The translations under genes and the position numbers were made by a program. The notes below the pieces were generated by a model. That model was not told where the DNA came from and did not search any database. It saw only the letters and a program-made list of their open reading frames with translations. From an uncultured Myxococcales bacterium (GTDB lineage Bacteria; Myxococcota_A; UBA9042): DNA of 64,000 bases. This document shows positions 37,496 to 47,031 of the stretch, in pieces. Location of the stretch: the NCBI GenBank assembly GCA_903842345.1, contig CAIMLR010000045.1:1-64000 (forward strand), written 5' to 3'. Positions within the stretch are counted from its first letter, which is position 1. Each line of letters starts with the position of its first letter.

Positions 37496-40400
37496 TTACC
37501 GCAGCCGCGCGCGCAGCCGCTCCGTCAGGACCACGAGCGCCGGAATCTGCACGCCCTCGGACTGAATCTGGTACGCCAGGTCCCACAGCGCGCCGAGCTT
37601 GAGCTCGTCGACCAACACCGCCTTGACCCGGTCCCGCGTCGGCTTCTTGCCCGCCAGCGACTGCGCCACGCGGCTGGCCAGCCGGAAGAGCGTGTGGCCA
37701 ATGCCCGGCCCGAGGCTCGCCAGCGCCGCCGCTTCCCAGCGCGTCTGCGGGTTGGCGTCCGCGACCTGCGCGAGCACCTCCGCCAGCCCCGTGATCTCCG
37801 CGGTCGCAAAGTGGATCGCCACCGCGTCAACCGCATCGAGCTTGGTTTCCCGCGCCAGCGACCAAATCGCGAAGCCATTGGCCTGTGCCGGGAGCGCCGC
37901 CACCGCTTCTGCCAACTCCGCCGGAAGCCCGGCCTGCGTCCACGCCGTCACGTGCGCCGCTGCCTCCGCCTTGCGCCGCCCGGTCTGCGCCTTCGCCATC
38001 GGCGCGCGCACGCCGTCCAGCCACTTGCGCAGCTCCTGGGCGTTGTCGAGGAACTCATTCAAGCCCTCGCCCGGGAAGCTGGCCAACAGCCACTGCGTCG
38101 CCGCAGCCGCCGCGTCATCCAGCACCGCAAACGCCTCGTACTGCACCCGCGCCGGCACCTTGCCGTCCAGCGCGATCAGCGCCTTGCGCAGCCGCGGAAT
38201 ATCCAGCAGGTCGATGGACACCGTGTGCGCCTGGCAAATCTCCGCGATCGGCCGCGGGTACTCCATCGCCAGCCGCGGCAGCAGGATCGCCGTGCCAAAA
38301 TCGACGAGTTCATTGGTCCACAGCGTCGACACAATCTCGTGGCGCAGCATGTGGTCGTCGACCGCCTTCTGGTATTTTGCCCTAATTTCCTTGGGGAAAT
38401 AGTACTCGAGGTAGTGCTTCGCCACGCGATCGGACGACTTCTTGTCGGCCGCCAGCGCGTTGAACAGCCACATCTTGGCAAACGCGGTAATGCGCGCCAG
38501 CTCCGGCCGCATCAGGCCCATGCCCAGCTTGCGCCGCTCCTGGATGGTCGCTTTGGACGGCAGCAGCTGCACGTCCTGGTCGATCTTCAGCTCCGCCGCG
38601 AGGAATTTCACCACGTCGCCCCAGATGCGCAGCTGGCCCGGCGAGCGAAGTTCCGCCACAGAAATCCCCAGCGACTGCTGGTAGTTGTTCCACAGCACGA
38701 GGTCGCAGACGTACTGGTCAATCGACGCCAGCACGGTATCGCGCGTCGGGAAGTCGACTTCGCCGGACTGCAGCAGCGGCGCGAAGAGAATCTTGAGATT
38801 CACCTCGTGGTCGCTCATGTCCACGCCCGCGGAGTTGTCCACCGCGTCCGTGTTGATCCGCCCGTGGTGCAGCGCGTACTCGACGCGCGCCGCGTGCGTG
38901 AAGCCGAGGTTGCCGCCTTCGCCCACGACCTTGCAGCGCAAGTCCTTGGCGTCGATGCGAATCGCGTCGTTGGTCTTGTCGCCGACGTCGTGATTGGTTT
39001 CCGCGCTGGATTTGACGAACGTGCCGATGCCGCCGTTCCAGAACAGTTCGCAGTCCAACAGCAGGATCGCCCGCAGGATTTCGTCGCTGGCGAACTCGGT
39101 CTTTTCCGTCTGGAACAGCTTCTGCATCTCCGGCGTCAACGCGATCGACTTCGCGCCGCGCGGGAAAATCCCGCCGCCCTTGGACATCTTGGTGGCGTCG
39201 TACATCGCCCAACTGGAACGCGGCGTGTCGTACAGCCGCTGGCGTTCAGCAAACGAGACCTCGGGATCCGGATCCGGGTCGATGAAGATGTGCCGGTGGT
39301 CAAAAGCCGCGACGAGCTTGACCGTGTGGGTCAGCAGCAAGCCGTTGCCAAACACGTCGCCGGACATGTCCCCGATGCCAAACGCGCGGAAGACGTCCTT
39401 CTGCGTGTCCAAGCCCATCTCGCGGAAGTGCCGCTGCACGCACACCCAGCCGCCCTTGGCCGTGATGCCGTACTTCTTGTGGTCGTAGCCGACGCTGCCG
39501 CCTGACGCGAACGCATCGCCCAGCCAGAAGCCGCGACCGAGCGCGAGGCTGTTGGCGGTGTCCGACAAATGCGCGGTGCCTTTGTCCGCGGCGACGACGA
39601 GATACGGATCCGCGCCGTCATACACGACGACGTCCTCCGGCGGCACCGCCTTGCCCGCGACGAGGTTGTCCGTCACGTCCAGCAAGCCGCTGATGAACAC
39701 TTTGTACAGCTCGTCCGCCTGCTTGCGCCGCGCCGATTCCTCGCGTTCCGGCTTCTTCAGCACGAAACCGCCCTTGGAGCCGACCGGGACAATCAGCGTG
39801 TTCTTGACCATCTGCGTCTGCATGAGGCCGAGGATTTCCGTGCGGAAGTCATCGATGCGATCCGACCAACGGATGCCGCCGCGCGCGATCGGGCCACCGC
39901 GCAGGTGAATGCCCTCCACGCGCGGGTCGTACACGAAGATCTCAAACATCGGCCGCGGCTCGGGCATGATCTCCACGTCCGCGCAGCGGAACTTGAACGA
40001 CAACCCGCGCGCTTCATCGGCGCGCTGGAAATAGTTCGTCCGCAGCGTTGCCTGGATAAAGTTGTGGAGCATCCGCAGGACCTTGTCCTCCACGGCGTCC
40101 TGGATGCTGACAAGCTTTTCGCCGAAGCGCGCCTCCACTTCCTGCACGCGCGCGGTGCGCTTCTTGTCCTTGGCGCCGACAACCTGCGGCGCGCCGTCAA
40201 AGTACGGCGAGAACCGCGCGTCAAACAGGTCAATCAGCGTGCGCGCAGACTCCGGCTGGTTCAGCAGGACCTGCTGCACCAGCGTGTTGGGAAACGCGGT
40301 GCCCAGCTGGCGGGCGAAACCGAGGTAGGAGTGGACAATCTGCAACTGCCGCCAGCTGAGGCGCGCAGGCAGGAGCAGCTTGTTCAGCGTCGTGGAGGAT

Positions 40401-42403
40401 AGCCGGCCATCCATGACCGCGTACATCGCTTCCGTGAACGCGCGGCTGTGGCTCAGCAAATGCGGGCCATTCTCCGTCGCCGAGGCGATGCCGTAGGTCT
40501 GAAAGTAGCAGGTGCCGCCATCGGCATCGCGAACCGTGAAGCTCGACTCGCCAAGGACGCGCAACCCAAAGTTGTCGACGACGGGCAGCAGATCCGTGAG
40601 CGCGATGTCGTCCGCGGAAAACACCAACAGCCGCACGCGCTTGTGCGCTTCGTCATTGCCGTCACAGCGCAGCCGCACTTGCAGCTTCTTGCCGCTGCGC
40701 ACGGCTTCCAGGGACGCGAGGTCGTCGACGAGGTCGCGCGGTTGAATGTGGTGATGGTACGTCGTCGGCAGCGACTCGCCGTACAGCAGGCACAGCCGGT
40801 CGACCTCCGGCTCAGCCATGTCGCAACTGCGCAGCATCTCACGCATCGTCTCCAGCCACGGGCTGACGACCGCTGAGACGTGGTCGGTCAGCGCATCAAC
40901 GTCCGGCAACTGCAGCGGCGTATCGGCGAACACGAGGTAGTCCAGAATCGCCGTGTCCGTCTTGCCAACCAGCAGCCGGAACTGGATTTCCTGGGCGTTG
41001 AAGGTCGCCGCAATGTGCTCCTGGATGCGGGCCCGCACTTCCTCGCCGTAGCGCTCTTGCGAGAGCAGGACAAAGACTTGCGCGCCCGTTCCCAGCGCGT
41101 CGACGCGGTAAACGACCCGCGGCGTGCTGCCAAAATCGACGTCGATCGCGTCATTGCACAGCGAGACAATCTCGGAATCCGCTGCGGCAAAGGCAAAAGC
41201 CAGCGGCAGGCGGTCAAAGAAGCTCAAGAACAGCTTCATGCGGTGCGACGACGGGACAAGATCCTCGGTCGCGACCATGCGCGCGAGGCGGCGGCGCAGG
41301 AACGGCACGCTGGACGTGCGGCCGGTCACCGCGCGGTACGTGAACAGGCCCTGCAGGACGACGCCGCCCGCGCTCGAACCATCGTCGTTCACCAAACGGA
41401 GCCGCACTTCCACAAGCGGCGCTTCGCGGTGGATCGGCGACGGCTTGCGCGACTGGTGGATGCTGACCAGCGGCGCGTTCTCTGAGAACGCCTCGTGCGG
41501 GTCGCTCTCGACGCCAATTTTCTCGCTCGTGTCATAACGGCCGAGGCCCAGACGCCCGGTCGGCCGTCCTTGCACGTCAAAGCCCCACGCGCCCATGAAT
41601 ACGAAGTTTTCGTCGAGCAGCCAGTCCGCAAAAGCGACGGCTTCAGAGAAGTCCGACTCGCCGGTCCCCGCGTCCTCCGCGCAGTAGCGCAGGCCGGTGA
41701 CGATGTCGCGCACAAGACGGCGCATCGGCCGGAAGTCGGAGACCACGCGCTGCGCCTGCTCCAGATGCCACAGCACCTGCGTGCGAATCGCCTCCCCGCG
41801 ATCGCCGACGCTCGCCACGCTGAGCAGCTGCGCGCTGACCGACTCCGGCCGCGAGCGGGGATTGTCCTGGCTGATATCGAGCAGCTTGCCCTTCTCGTCG
41901 CGCTCAATCGGCAGGATCATGTTCAGCGAACCCAGCGTGTGCACGTCCAGGCGCCGAAGCACGAGCTTGATGGTATCGATGATGAACGGCTGATCGGACA
42001 TGCACGTCTCGAGCACGAATGTCGGAAAATCATAGCCATGCGTCGCCTTCTTGGGCCGCGCGCAATGCACCTTGATCTGCTCAAACTGGCGAATCGCCAT
42101 GCCGTCGAGGTTGTTCTTCAGGTGTCCCGGAAAGGAATCCGTCGGGTGGCGCTGGATATAGTCGCCGTCCGCACGCCGCACGATGGCGTCCGCGACAAAC
42201 AGCGCCTGCGCCTGTTCCGCGTCCGAGGCGAAGATCGCGGAGTCGCGCACGGCTCGCACGAGGCGGCGACGGCGGCCATCGCGGTCGGACGCGCGCGATT
42301 GCGGGACGGCGGCAAAGGTACCGGAGTCGACGCGACCGGGGCGGTCGGCGGCAGAACCGTGGGAGGATGAAGAGGAAGATGCCGGAGGATTCGTGGCAGT
42401 CAT
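37496..42403 (-). CDS. NAD-specific glutamate dehydrogenase, 180-kDa type
   Basis: This 1635-residue protein is typical of the large bacterial NAD-GDH class. A Ser-rich N-terminus of about 45 residues is followed by ACT-like and regulatory regions, and a catalytic domain at about 800-1240. That domain carries HLRGGPIARGGIRWSDR and the substrate-binding Lys 877 in GSKGGFVL. The dinucleotide-binding part follows, and a helical C-terminal domain ends the protein. It converts glutamate to 2-oxoglutarate and ammonium with NAD, usually for glutamate catabolism. Only a weak ribosome site precedes the ATG. The 188-base gap to convergent miaB holds no gene that I can support. Confidence 0.95.
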   Translation of the reverse strand: MTATNPPASSSSSSHGSAADRPGRVDSGTFAAVPQSRASDRDGRRRRLVRAVRDSAIFASDAEQAQALFVADAIVRRADGDYIQRHPTDSFPGHLKNNLDGMAIRQFEQIKVHCARPKKATHGYDFPTFVLETCMSDQPFIIDTIKLVLRRLDVHTLGSLNMILPIERDEKGKLLDISQDNPRSRPESVSAQLLSVASVGDRGEAIRTQVLWHLEQAQRVVSDFRPMRRLVRDIVTGLRYCAEDAGTGESDFSEAVAFADWLLDENFVFMGAWGFDVQGRPTGRLGLGRYDTSEKIGVESDPHEAFSENAPLVSIHQSRKPSPIHREAPLVEVRLRLVNDDGSSAGGVVLQGLFTYRAVTGRTSSVPFLRRRLARMVATEDLVPSSHRMKLFLSFFDRLPLAFAFAAADSEIVSLCNDAIDVDFGSTPRVVYRVDALGTGAQVFVLLSQERYGEEVRARIQEHIAATFNAQEIQFRLLVGKTDTAILDYLVFADTPLQLPDVDALTDHVSAVVSPWLETMREMLRSCDMAEPEVDRLCLLYGESLPTTYHHHIQPRDLVDDLASLEAVRSGKKLQVRLRCDGNDEAHKRVRLLVFSADDIALTDLLPVVDNFGLRVLGESSFTVRDADGGTCYFQTYGIASATENGPHLLSHSRAFTEAMYAVMDGRLSSTTLNKLLLPARLSWRQLQIVHSYLGFARQLGTAFPNTLVQQVLLNQPESARTLIDLFDARFSPYFDGAPQVVGAKDKKRTARVQEVEARFGEKLVSIQDAVEDKVLRMLHNFIQATLRTNYFQRADEARGLSFKFRCADVEIMPEPRPMFEIFVYDPRVEGIHLRGGPIARGGIRWSDRIDDFRTEILGLMQTQMVKNTLIVPVGSKGGFVLKKPEREESARRKQADELYKVFISGLLDVTDNLVAGKAVPPEDVVVYDGADPYLVVAADKGTAHLSDTANSLALGRGFWLGDAFASGGSVGYDHKKYGITAKGGWVCVQRHFREMGLDTQKDVFRAFGIGDMSGDVFGNGLLLTHTVKLVAAFDHRHIFIDPDPDPEVSFAERQRLYDTPRSSWAMYDATKMSKGGGIFPRGAKSIALTPEMQKLFQTEKTEFASDEILRAILLLDCELFWNGGIGTFVKSSAETNHDVGDKTNDAIRIDAKDLRCKVVGEGGNLGFTHAARVEYALHHGRINTDAVDNSAGVDMSDHEVNLKILFAPLLQSGEVDFPTRDTVLASIDQYVCDLVLWNNYQQSLGISVAELRSPGQLRIWGDVVKFLAAELKIDQDVQLLPSKATIQERRKLGMGLMRPELARITAFAKMWLFNALAADKKSSDRVAKHYLEYYFPKEIRAKYQKAVDDHMLRHEIVSTLWTNELVDFGTAILLPRLAMEYPRPIAEICQAHTVSIDLLDIPRLRKALIALDGKVPARVQYEAFAVLDDAAAAATQWLLASFPGEGLNEFLDNAQELRKWLDGVRAPMAKAQTGRRKAEAAAHVTAWTQAGLPAELAEAVAALPAQANGFAIWSLARETKLDAVDAVAIHFATAEITGLAEVLAQVADANPQTRWEAAALASLGPGIGHTLFRLASRVAQSLAGKKPTRDRVKAVLVDELKLGALWDLAYQIQSEGVQIPALVVLTERLRARLR

Positions 42404-42559
42404 GACGCACCATCTGGAGAAGTAGCGTATTTGCTGGCTCTAACGGGCGAGCACAATCGGCGCCCCGTACCTGTCGCGCCGGTATACGCCCGCAATGCGC
42501 GGGACGGCAAGACGCGGTGCGTCATGGGATTGTCGCGATCGGCAGACGCAACAACCCCA

Positions 42560-42588
42560 TTGACGCCATCGCCGGGCAGTCCCATTCT
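42560..42588 (+). promoter_or_regulatory. Candidate sigma-70 promoter of the prepilin gene
   Basis: TTGACG and CATTCT lie 17 bases apart, 42 bases before the prepilin ATG. The -35 matches at five of six positions and the -10 at three. I saw no convincing sigma-54 site. Confidence 0.35.
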
Positions 42589-42630
42589 GAAGCCAGTTGC
42601 GGCTTGCGGGTCGCGCGGGGAAATTCAGCC

Positions 42631-43203
42631 ATGCAGAAACGACGCTTTCTTCCAACGGCGCGCGGCCAGCGCAATCGCGGCTTCACGCTCATCGAGCTGC
42701 TCGTCGTCGTTGTGATCATCGGCATTCTGGCGACGGTCGCGATCGGTTCTTACAAGCGCTTCACGCGGCGCGCGCGGGTGCAGGAGGCCATCGCGATGCT
42801 GGGGGACATCCGCATCAAGCAGGAAACCTACTTCCAGACGTACCACCGCTACGTTTCCACGAGCACGAGCGCGACGGAATTCTGGCCGCACGTCGCCGAC
42901 TGGGTCACGATGGACACGTCCTGGGGCATCGATTGCACGCAGCCGGCGGATCAGGCAGCGCATCCCGGCTGGTGTGCGCTGGGCGCGGGCTATCGCGTCA
43001 ACGAGCAGGTCAACTTTGAGTTTCAGGTCCTGGCGCGCGACCCTTCCGCGCCGACCGTGCCGCCGGTGAAGTACGTCCAGAATCCCAATCAGGACTGGTG
43101 GTACGCCCGCGCCCGCGCCGATTTTGACGTTGACGGCGTGTATTCCGACATTTACCTGTCGTCAGAAATGAAAGAGCCGGGGCTGGATAACGAGCTGGAG
43201 TAG
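42631..43203 (+). CDS. Type IV prepilin-like protein (class A leader)
   Basis: This 190-residue protein has a class A leader ending RNRG, then FTLIELLVVVVIIGILATVA with the invariant Glu 5 of the mature protein. The globular domain contains a pair of Cys (GIDCTQPAD and HPGWCALG) that could form a disulphide. PilD would cleave after the Gly and methylate the Phe. GGGGA lies about nine bases upstream of the ATG. It stands alone between the glutamate dehydrogenase and folE2 genes. It could be a minor pilin, a type II pseudopilin or a major pilin. Confidence 0.92.
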   Translation: MQKRRFLPTARGQRNRGFTLIELLVVVVIIGILATVAIGSYKRFTRRARVQEAIAMLGDIRIKQETYFQTYHRYVSTSTSATEFWPHVADWVTMDTSWGIDCTQPADQAAHPGWCALGAGYRVNEQVNFEFQVLARDPSAPTVPPVKYVQNPNQDWWYARARADFDVDGVYSDIYLSSEMKEPGLDNELE

Positions 43204-43206
43204 CCG

Positions 43207-44181
43207 CTAAGGCATCAGCCCGCCGACCACACCCTTCACCGCCGTCGCGACCGCGTCATGCGGATGCAGGCTCTCCCGGTGCGACGCCACAAGCCGCCAG
43301 TCGGCGATCCGCAGATCGCTTTCCAGCAGCGCCTTCATCCGCCGCGCCGCGTCCTCGCAGAACATCAGGTTCGCGCCGTTGCGCCGGGCGAACTCCTGTT
43401 CATCCTCGCGCTTGACCGCCGCTTGCACCGCCGTCTGAAGCACCGTCTCGATCCCGTCGATCAGCTCGCCCACATCGCCGCCTTGCAGGGCGTCCACCAG
43501 TTCGATGGTGACATCCGCTTCACTGCGCTGGCTGTGCGGCGTCGCGCAGATCGCCTCCTCCGTGCCCAACCACGCGTGCACCACGCGCGCCGGGAGTTCC
43601 GTTGCGTCGCCAAAGTCCTCGCGAAACTTCTCCTGGATGATCTGCCGCGCCAGCGCCGCGGAACACGGGCACGTACTGCTGTAAAGCACCTGGGTTCGCA
43701 GCCACAGCCGCACCTTGCCGTCGGCCAGCACGCCGCGGAACTCCACCGGATACGACCGCCAGCCGGCGTAGTTCGACCGCAGCGCGGGCCGCTTGCGCAT
43801 CCAGTGGAACCGGACCGTCAGCTCTGCGGTCGTCGCCAGCCCGGCGTGGCTCGCAACAAGCCGCTCCAGCAGTTCGCCAAGCATCGCCGGCGTCAAGACG
43901 TCGCGCTCCAGCGTTTCCTGGACCAGCAGGAACAGGCGGGACATGTGGATGCCCTTCACTTCCGGCCGATCCAGGCTCACGGCGACGTCCGCGCTCGCCG
44001 GAATTTGCAGCACGCGACCGTCGTCGCCTTGCCAGAGCACCGGGATCTCCACGTGGTGCATGCCCACGCGATCGAGCGTGCCCACCACGCGTACGCCTTC
44101 GTGCGACGCGATGTCGGGCATCGTCCGCGCGGGGCTGTTGTCCAGAGAATCAAGCAGTTCAGGACGCATCGGCATGTGCAT
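43207..44181 (-). CDS. folE2: GTP cyclohydrolase FolE2 (type IB)
   Basis: This 324-residue protein has FolE2 features: KGIHMSRLFLLVQ, the conserved Cys in YSSTCPCSAALARQ, and a C-terminal NLMFCEDAARRMKALL. FolE2 opens GTP to 7,8-dihydroneopterin triphosphate, like FolE, but tolerates metals other than zinc. GAGG lies six bases before the ATG. The next gene upstream, 33 bases away, is a PTPS-family protein whose substrate would be exactly the FolE2 product, so the two probably form a pterin operon. Such genes are often induced under zinc limitation; I see no clear Zur box here. Confidence 0.95.
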   Translation of the reverse strand: MHMPMRPELLDSLDNSPARTMPDIASHEGVRVVGTLDRVGMHHVEIPVLWQGDDGRVLQIPASADVAVSLDRPEVKGIHMSRLFLLVQETLERDVLTPAMLGELLERLVASHAGLATTAELTVRFHWMRKRPALRSNYAGWRSYPVEFRGVLADGKVRLWLRTQVLYSSTCPCSAALARQIIQEKFREDFGDATELPARVVHAWLGTEEAICATPHSQRSEADVTIELVDALQGGDVGELIDGIETVLQTAVQAAVKREDEQEFARRNGANLMFCEDAARRMKALLESDLRIADWRLVASHRESLHPHDAVATAVKGVVGGLMP

Positions 44182-44214
44182 GAAAGACCTCAGGTGGAGG
44201 GATTGAAGCTCAAA

Positions 44215-44790
44215 CTACCAGCGGCGCTCGGTCCACGCCGCCTGGCCCGGTGACTCAGAAACGAGGACGCGCATCGTACGCAGCCGCAGATCGGGCAATT
44301 GCTCGGCCAATTGCGCCAACGTGCGATCGCACAGCCACTCGGCCAACAGCTCACTTGACGTGTTGGCGATCGGCAGGAGCACCACGTCGTCGGCGGGCAG
44401 CGCGAACCGGCCCTGCGGATGGCGCACGTGCACCAAAGTGCCCTCGGCGTCGGTGACCTGGCGAACTTCCAGGAGCGGATGCTGCGCGGCAATCAGCACG
44501 CGATGGTCGAGGGCATCGCACGCGGCGCGAAAGAGCGGTTTGACGGCGATGAAATCGGCCACCAGCCCCGCGCCGTCCAGCTCCGCCTCGAACTCCAGCT
44601 CGGCGCGGTAGTTGTGACCGTGCAGCGGCTCGCGCGCACCATCGGCAAACACCAGAAAGTGCGCAGCGGCAAAGCTGAAATACTGTTTGTCCAAGGTGTT
44701 GCCAAACCGCTTTTGCGGCGACGGCGGGCGTCGGCTCGGCATCGCGTAGTGCGTCGTGTCTGCGGCAATCGGGAAGTCAAAGGCGTGCAT
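44215..44790 (-). CDS. 6-pyruvoyltetrahydropterin synthase family, PTPS-III-like (ExxHGH)
   Basis: This 191-residue protein has the zinc ligands His 44, His 57 and His 59, the Asp 95-His 96 pair in LDHRVL, and a C-terminal Glu in SSELLAEWL. The position of the usual catalytic Cys (CxxxHGH in QueD and PTPS-I) is occupied by Arg 53, and Glu 54 gives REPLHGH. ExxHGH is the pattern I know from PTPS-III, which makes 6-hydroxymethyl-dihydropterin for folate synthesis without FolB. The pairing with folE2 fits that role. QueD in queuosine synthesis is the main alternative, but it needs the Cys. The start is uncertain: the ATG at 44790 has a weak ribosome site, and an ATG at 44742 is also possible. 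Confidence 0.82.
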   Translation of the reverse strand: MHAFDFPIAADTTHYAMPSRRPPSPQKRFGNTLDKQYFSFAAAHFLVFADGAREPLHGHNYRAELEFEAELDGAGLVADFIAVKPLFRAACDALDHRVLIAAQHPLLEVRQVTDAEGTLVHVRHPQGRFALPADDVVLLPIANTSSELLAEWLCDRTLAQLAEQLPDLRLRTMRVLVSESPGQAAWTERRW

Positions 44791-44874
44791 GGTCGACCCG
44801 TGCGCCGTTCTCAGCGCTCGGGTCGTAGGATGCGGCAGCGTCGGGCCGGATGCGCGATGCGGGCGAGATCCAGG

Positions 44875-46983
44875 CTACTCCGCCGCGGCGAGTGCTTCGT
44901 CCGTGCCCGGCTCCGGCGGCATGATCAGCCGGTCCGCGATCAACTCCGCGATGTCCTTGGTCTTGACCGAGTCCTTCTTGTCCGCCGCGCCGACGCCGTC
45001 CGACAGCATGGTCATGCAGAACGGGCAGCTGGACGCGATGATCTCCGGCTTGGCTTCCAGCAACTGCTCGACGCGCACGTTGTTGATGCGCTCGCCGATC
45101 TTCTCTTCCATGAACATGCGCGCACCGCCGGCGCCACAGCACATGCCCATCTTCTCGCTGCGCTCGATCTCCAGCAGCTCCAGCCCCGGAATCGCCTTCA
45201 GCGCCTCGCGCGGCTGTTCATAGACGTCATTGTGCCGGCCCATGTAGCAGGAATCGTGGAACACGACCTTCTGCGCGTCGCCCTGCGACAGGTTCAGCCG
45301 ACCGTCCGCGATCAACTGCGGAATCAGCTCGCTGTGGTGTACCATCTCAAAGTTGGCGCCCAGCTGCTTGTATTCATTCTTGATCGTGTTGTAACAGTGC
45401 GGGCAGTTGCTGACGATCTTCGTCACGCCGGCTTCCTTCCACGTGTCGATGTTGTCCTGGGCCATCGTCTGGAACAGGTACTCGTTGCCCATGCGCCGCG
45501 CCGGGTCGCCACAGCACTTCTCTTTCTTGCCCATGACGGCGTAGCGGATGCCCGCGGCCTTCAGGATCTTCGCGGTCGCCAGCGTGATTTCCTTGGCGCG
45601 GTCGTCAAAGCTGCCCGCGCAACCGACGTAGAAGAGGTACTCGGGGTTTTCCGTGTCCGCCAGCGTCGGGATGTTCTGGTCCTTGGCCCAGTCAAAGCGC
45701 TTGCCGCTCGCCATGCCCCACGGGTTGGACTTGGACTCGATGTTCTTCAGCGTCGTGCCGACTTCCTTGGGGAATTCGTTGCGTGTCATGACGAGGTGGC
45801 GGCGGATGTCGATGATCTTGTCGACGTGCTCGATCATCACCGGGCACTGCTCGCTGCAGGACCGGCACGTCGTGCACGACCAAATCGCGTCCGTGTTCAC
45901 CGCGGCGATCAGCGCAGGCATCGCGCCCTCTTCTTCCGCCGCCGTCACTTCGCCAGAAATGGCCAACTGCGCCGTCGCGACCGACTTGCCGCCGGCGATG
46001 ATGCGCGCCTGATCCGCGTACACGTGGTCGCGAATGTCCAAGATGATCATCTTGGGATTCAGCGGCTTGCCCGTCGTCCACGCCGGACAGTTCACTTCGC
46101 AGCGACCGCATTCCGTGCACGTGTAGAGGTCCAGAATCTGCTTCCAGCTGAGGTCTTCCGTCTTGGACAGGCCCAGCGGCAGTTCCTCTTCCAGGCTCTT
46201 TTCAATGTTCGGAACGAACGACAGCGCGCCCTTGGGCTCCAGCTTGGAGAGGAACACGTTGGGCAGCGACGTGATGACGTGAAAGTGCTTGGACAGCGGC
46301 AGCAGGTTCATGAACGTGAGCACAATCGCGAGGTGAATCCAGTAGTTCAATTCACCGAGGACTTCCTGGGTCTTGGGCGCGATGCCAGACGTGGCGAACA
46401 GGTTGGCGAGGAAACCGCCGATCGGCGCGTGGCTCACGTGCTCGGACGCGTACGCGATCTTCTCGGGGTTGCCCGTCGCCATCATGCCGCCGAAGTGCAG
46501 GCCCTCAAACAGGAATTCCGTGACCATCAGGCCGCCGATGAAGCCGAGGATGAGGAGCGCCTCGCCCGAATACGCGATGCGCTTGGGCTTGACGACGAGG
46601 CGGCGGTAGAAGAATCCGAGGATGCTCAGGAGCACAATGGCGGCGGTAAAGTCCTTGATCGGTGCGTAGATGGGCTCGATGAAGGGCAGCGGCCAGTCCG
46701 GGCTGAAGCCCTGCACAAAGAGCTGCGTCGTCCGCGCGCCCAGCACGACGAAGCCCCAGAACGTGAGCGCATGGAGCAAGCCGGACGCCGGCTCCTTGAA
46801 CATCTTGGCTTGGCCGAGGCCGACCTCAAGCAGCGCCCTGACGCGGTTCTCAACCAGATCCCAGCGCGTTTCCGGCTTGCCGGCCTTGAGCACGAGGAAG
46901 CGGCCGTAGATCGTGCGGGCAAACAGCCCAAGGCCGACGAGAAGCAGCAGAATCACGACTGGCAGGCGGTATTCGTAACTCAT
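44875..46983 (-). CDS. EtfD-like membrane (Fe-S) oxidoreductase with CCG domains
   Basis: This 702-residue protein starts with about six transmembrane helices (residues 5-245), resembling NarI-type haem b subunits. It then has two 4Fe-4S motifs, CTECGRCEVNCP and CTTCRSCSEQCP, and two CCG domains (CCGDPARRMGN with CPHCYN, and CCGAGGARMFME with CPFCMT). This is the layout of EtfD/HdrD-like proteins that pass electrons from electron-transfer flavoprotein to quinone. AGGAG lies four bases before the ATG. With the acyl-CoA synthetase and dehydrogenase elsewhere in the window it may serve fatty-acid oxidation, but no etfAB gene is visible here. Confidence 0.9.
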   Translation of the reverse strand: MSYEYRLPVVILLLLVGLGLFARTIYGRFLVLKAGKPETRWDLVENRVRALLEVGLGQAKMFKEPASGLLHALTFWGFVVLGARTTQLFVQGFSPDWPLPFIEPIYAPIKDFTAAIVLLSILGFFYRRLVVKPKRIAYSGEALLILGFIGGLMVTEFLFEGLHFGGMMATGNPEKIAYASEHVSHAPIGGFLANLFATSGIAPKTQEVLGELNYWIHLAIVLTFMNLLPLSKHFHVITSLPNVFLSKLEPKGALSFVPNIEKSLEEELPLGLSKTEDLSWKQILDLYTCTECGRCEVNCPAWTTGKPLNPKMIILDIRDHVYADQARIIAGGKSVATAQLAISGEVTAAEEEGAMPALIAAVNTDAIWSCTTCRSCSEQCPVMIEHVDKIIDIRRHLVMTRNEFPKEVGTTLKNIESKSNPWGMASGKRFDWAKDQNIPTLADTENPEYLFYVGCAGSFDDRAKEITLATAKILKAAGIRYAVMGKKEKCCGDPARRMGNEYLFQTMAQDNIDTWKEAGVTKIVSNCPHCYNTIKNEYKQLGANFEMVHHSELIPQLIADGRLNLSQGDAQKVVFHDSCYMGRHNDVYEQPREALKAIPGLELLEIERSEKMGMCCGAGGARMFMEEKIGERINNVRVEQLLEAKPEIIASSCPFCMTMLSDGVGAADKKDSVKTKDIAELIADRLIMPPEPGTDEALAAAE

Positions 46984-47031
46984 GGGACTCCTATCGTGCG
47001 CCCGGCATCGCCGCCCGGCGTCAGCTTTTCG

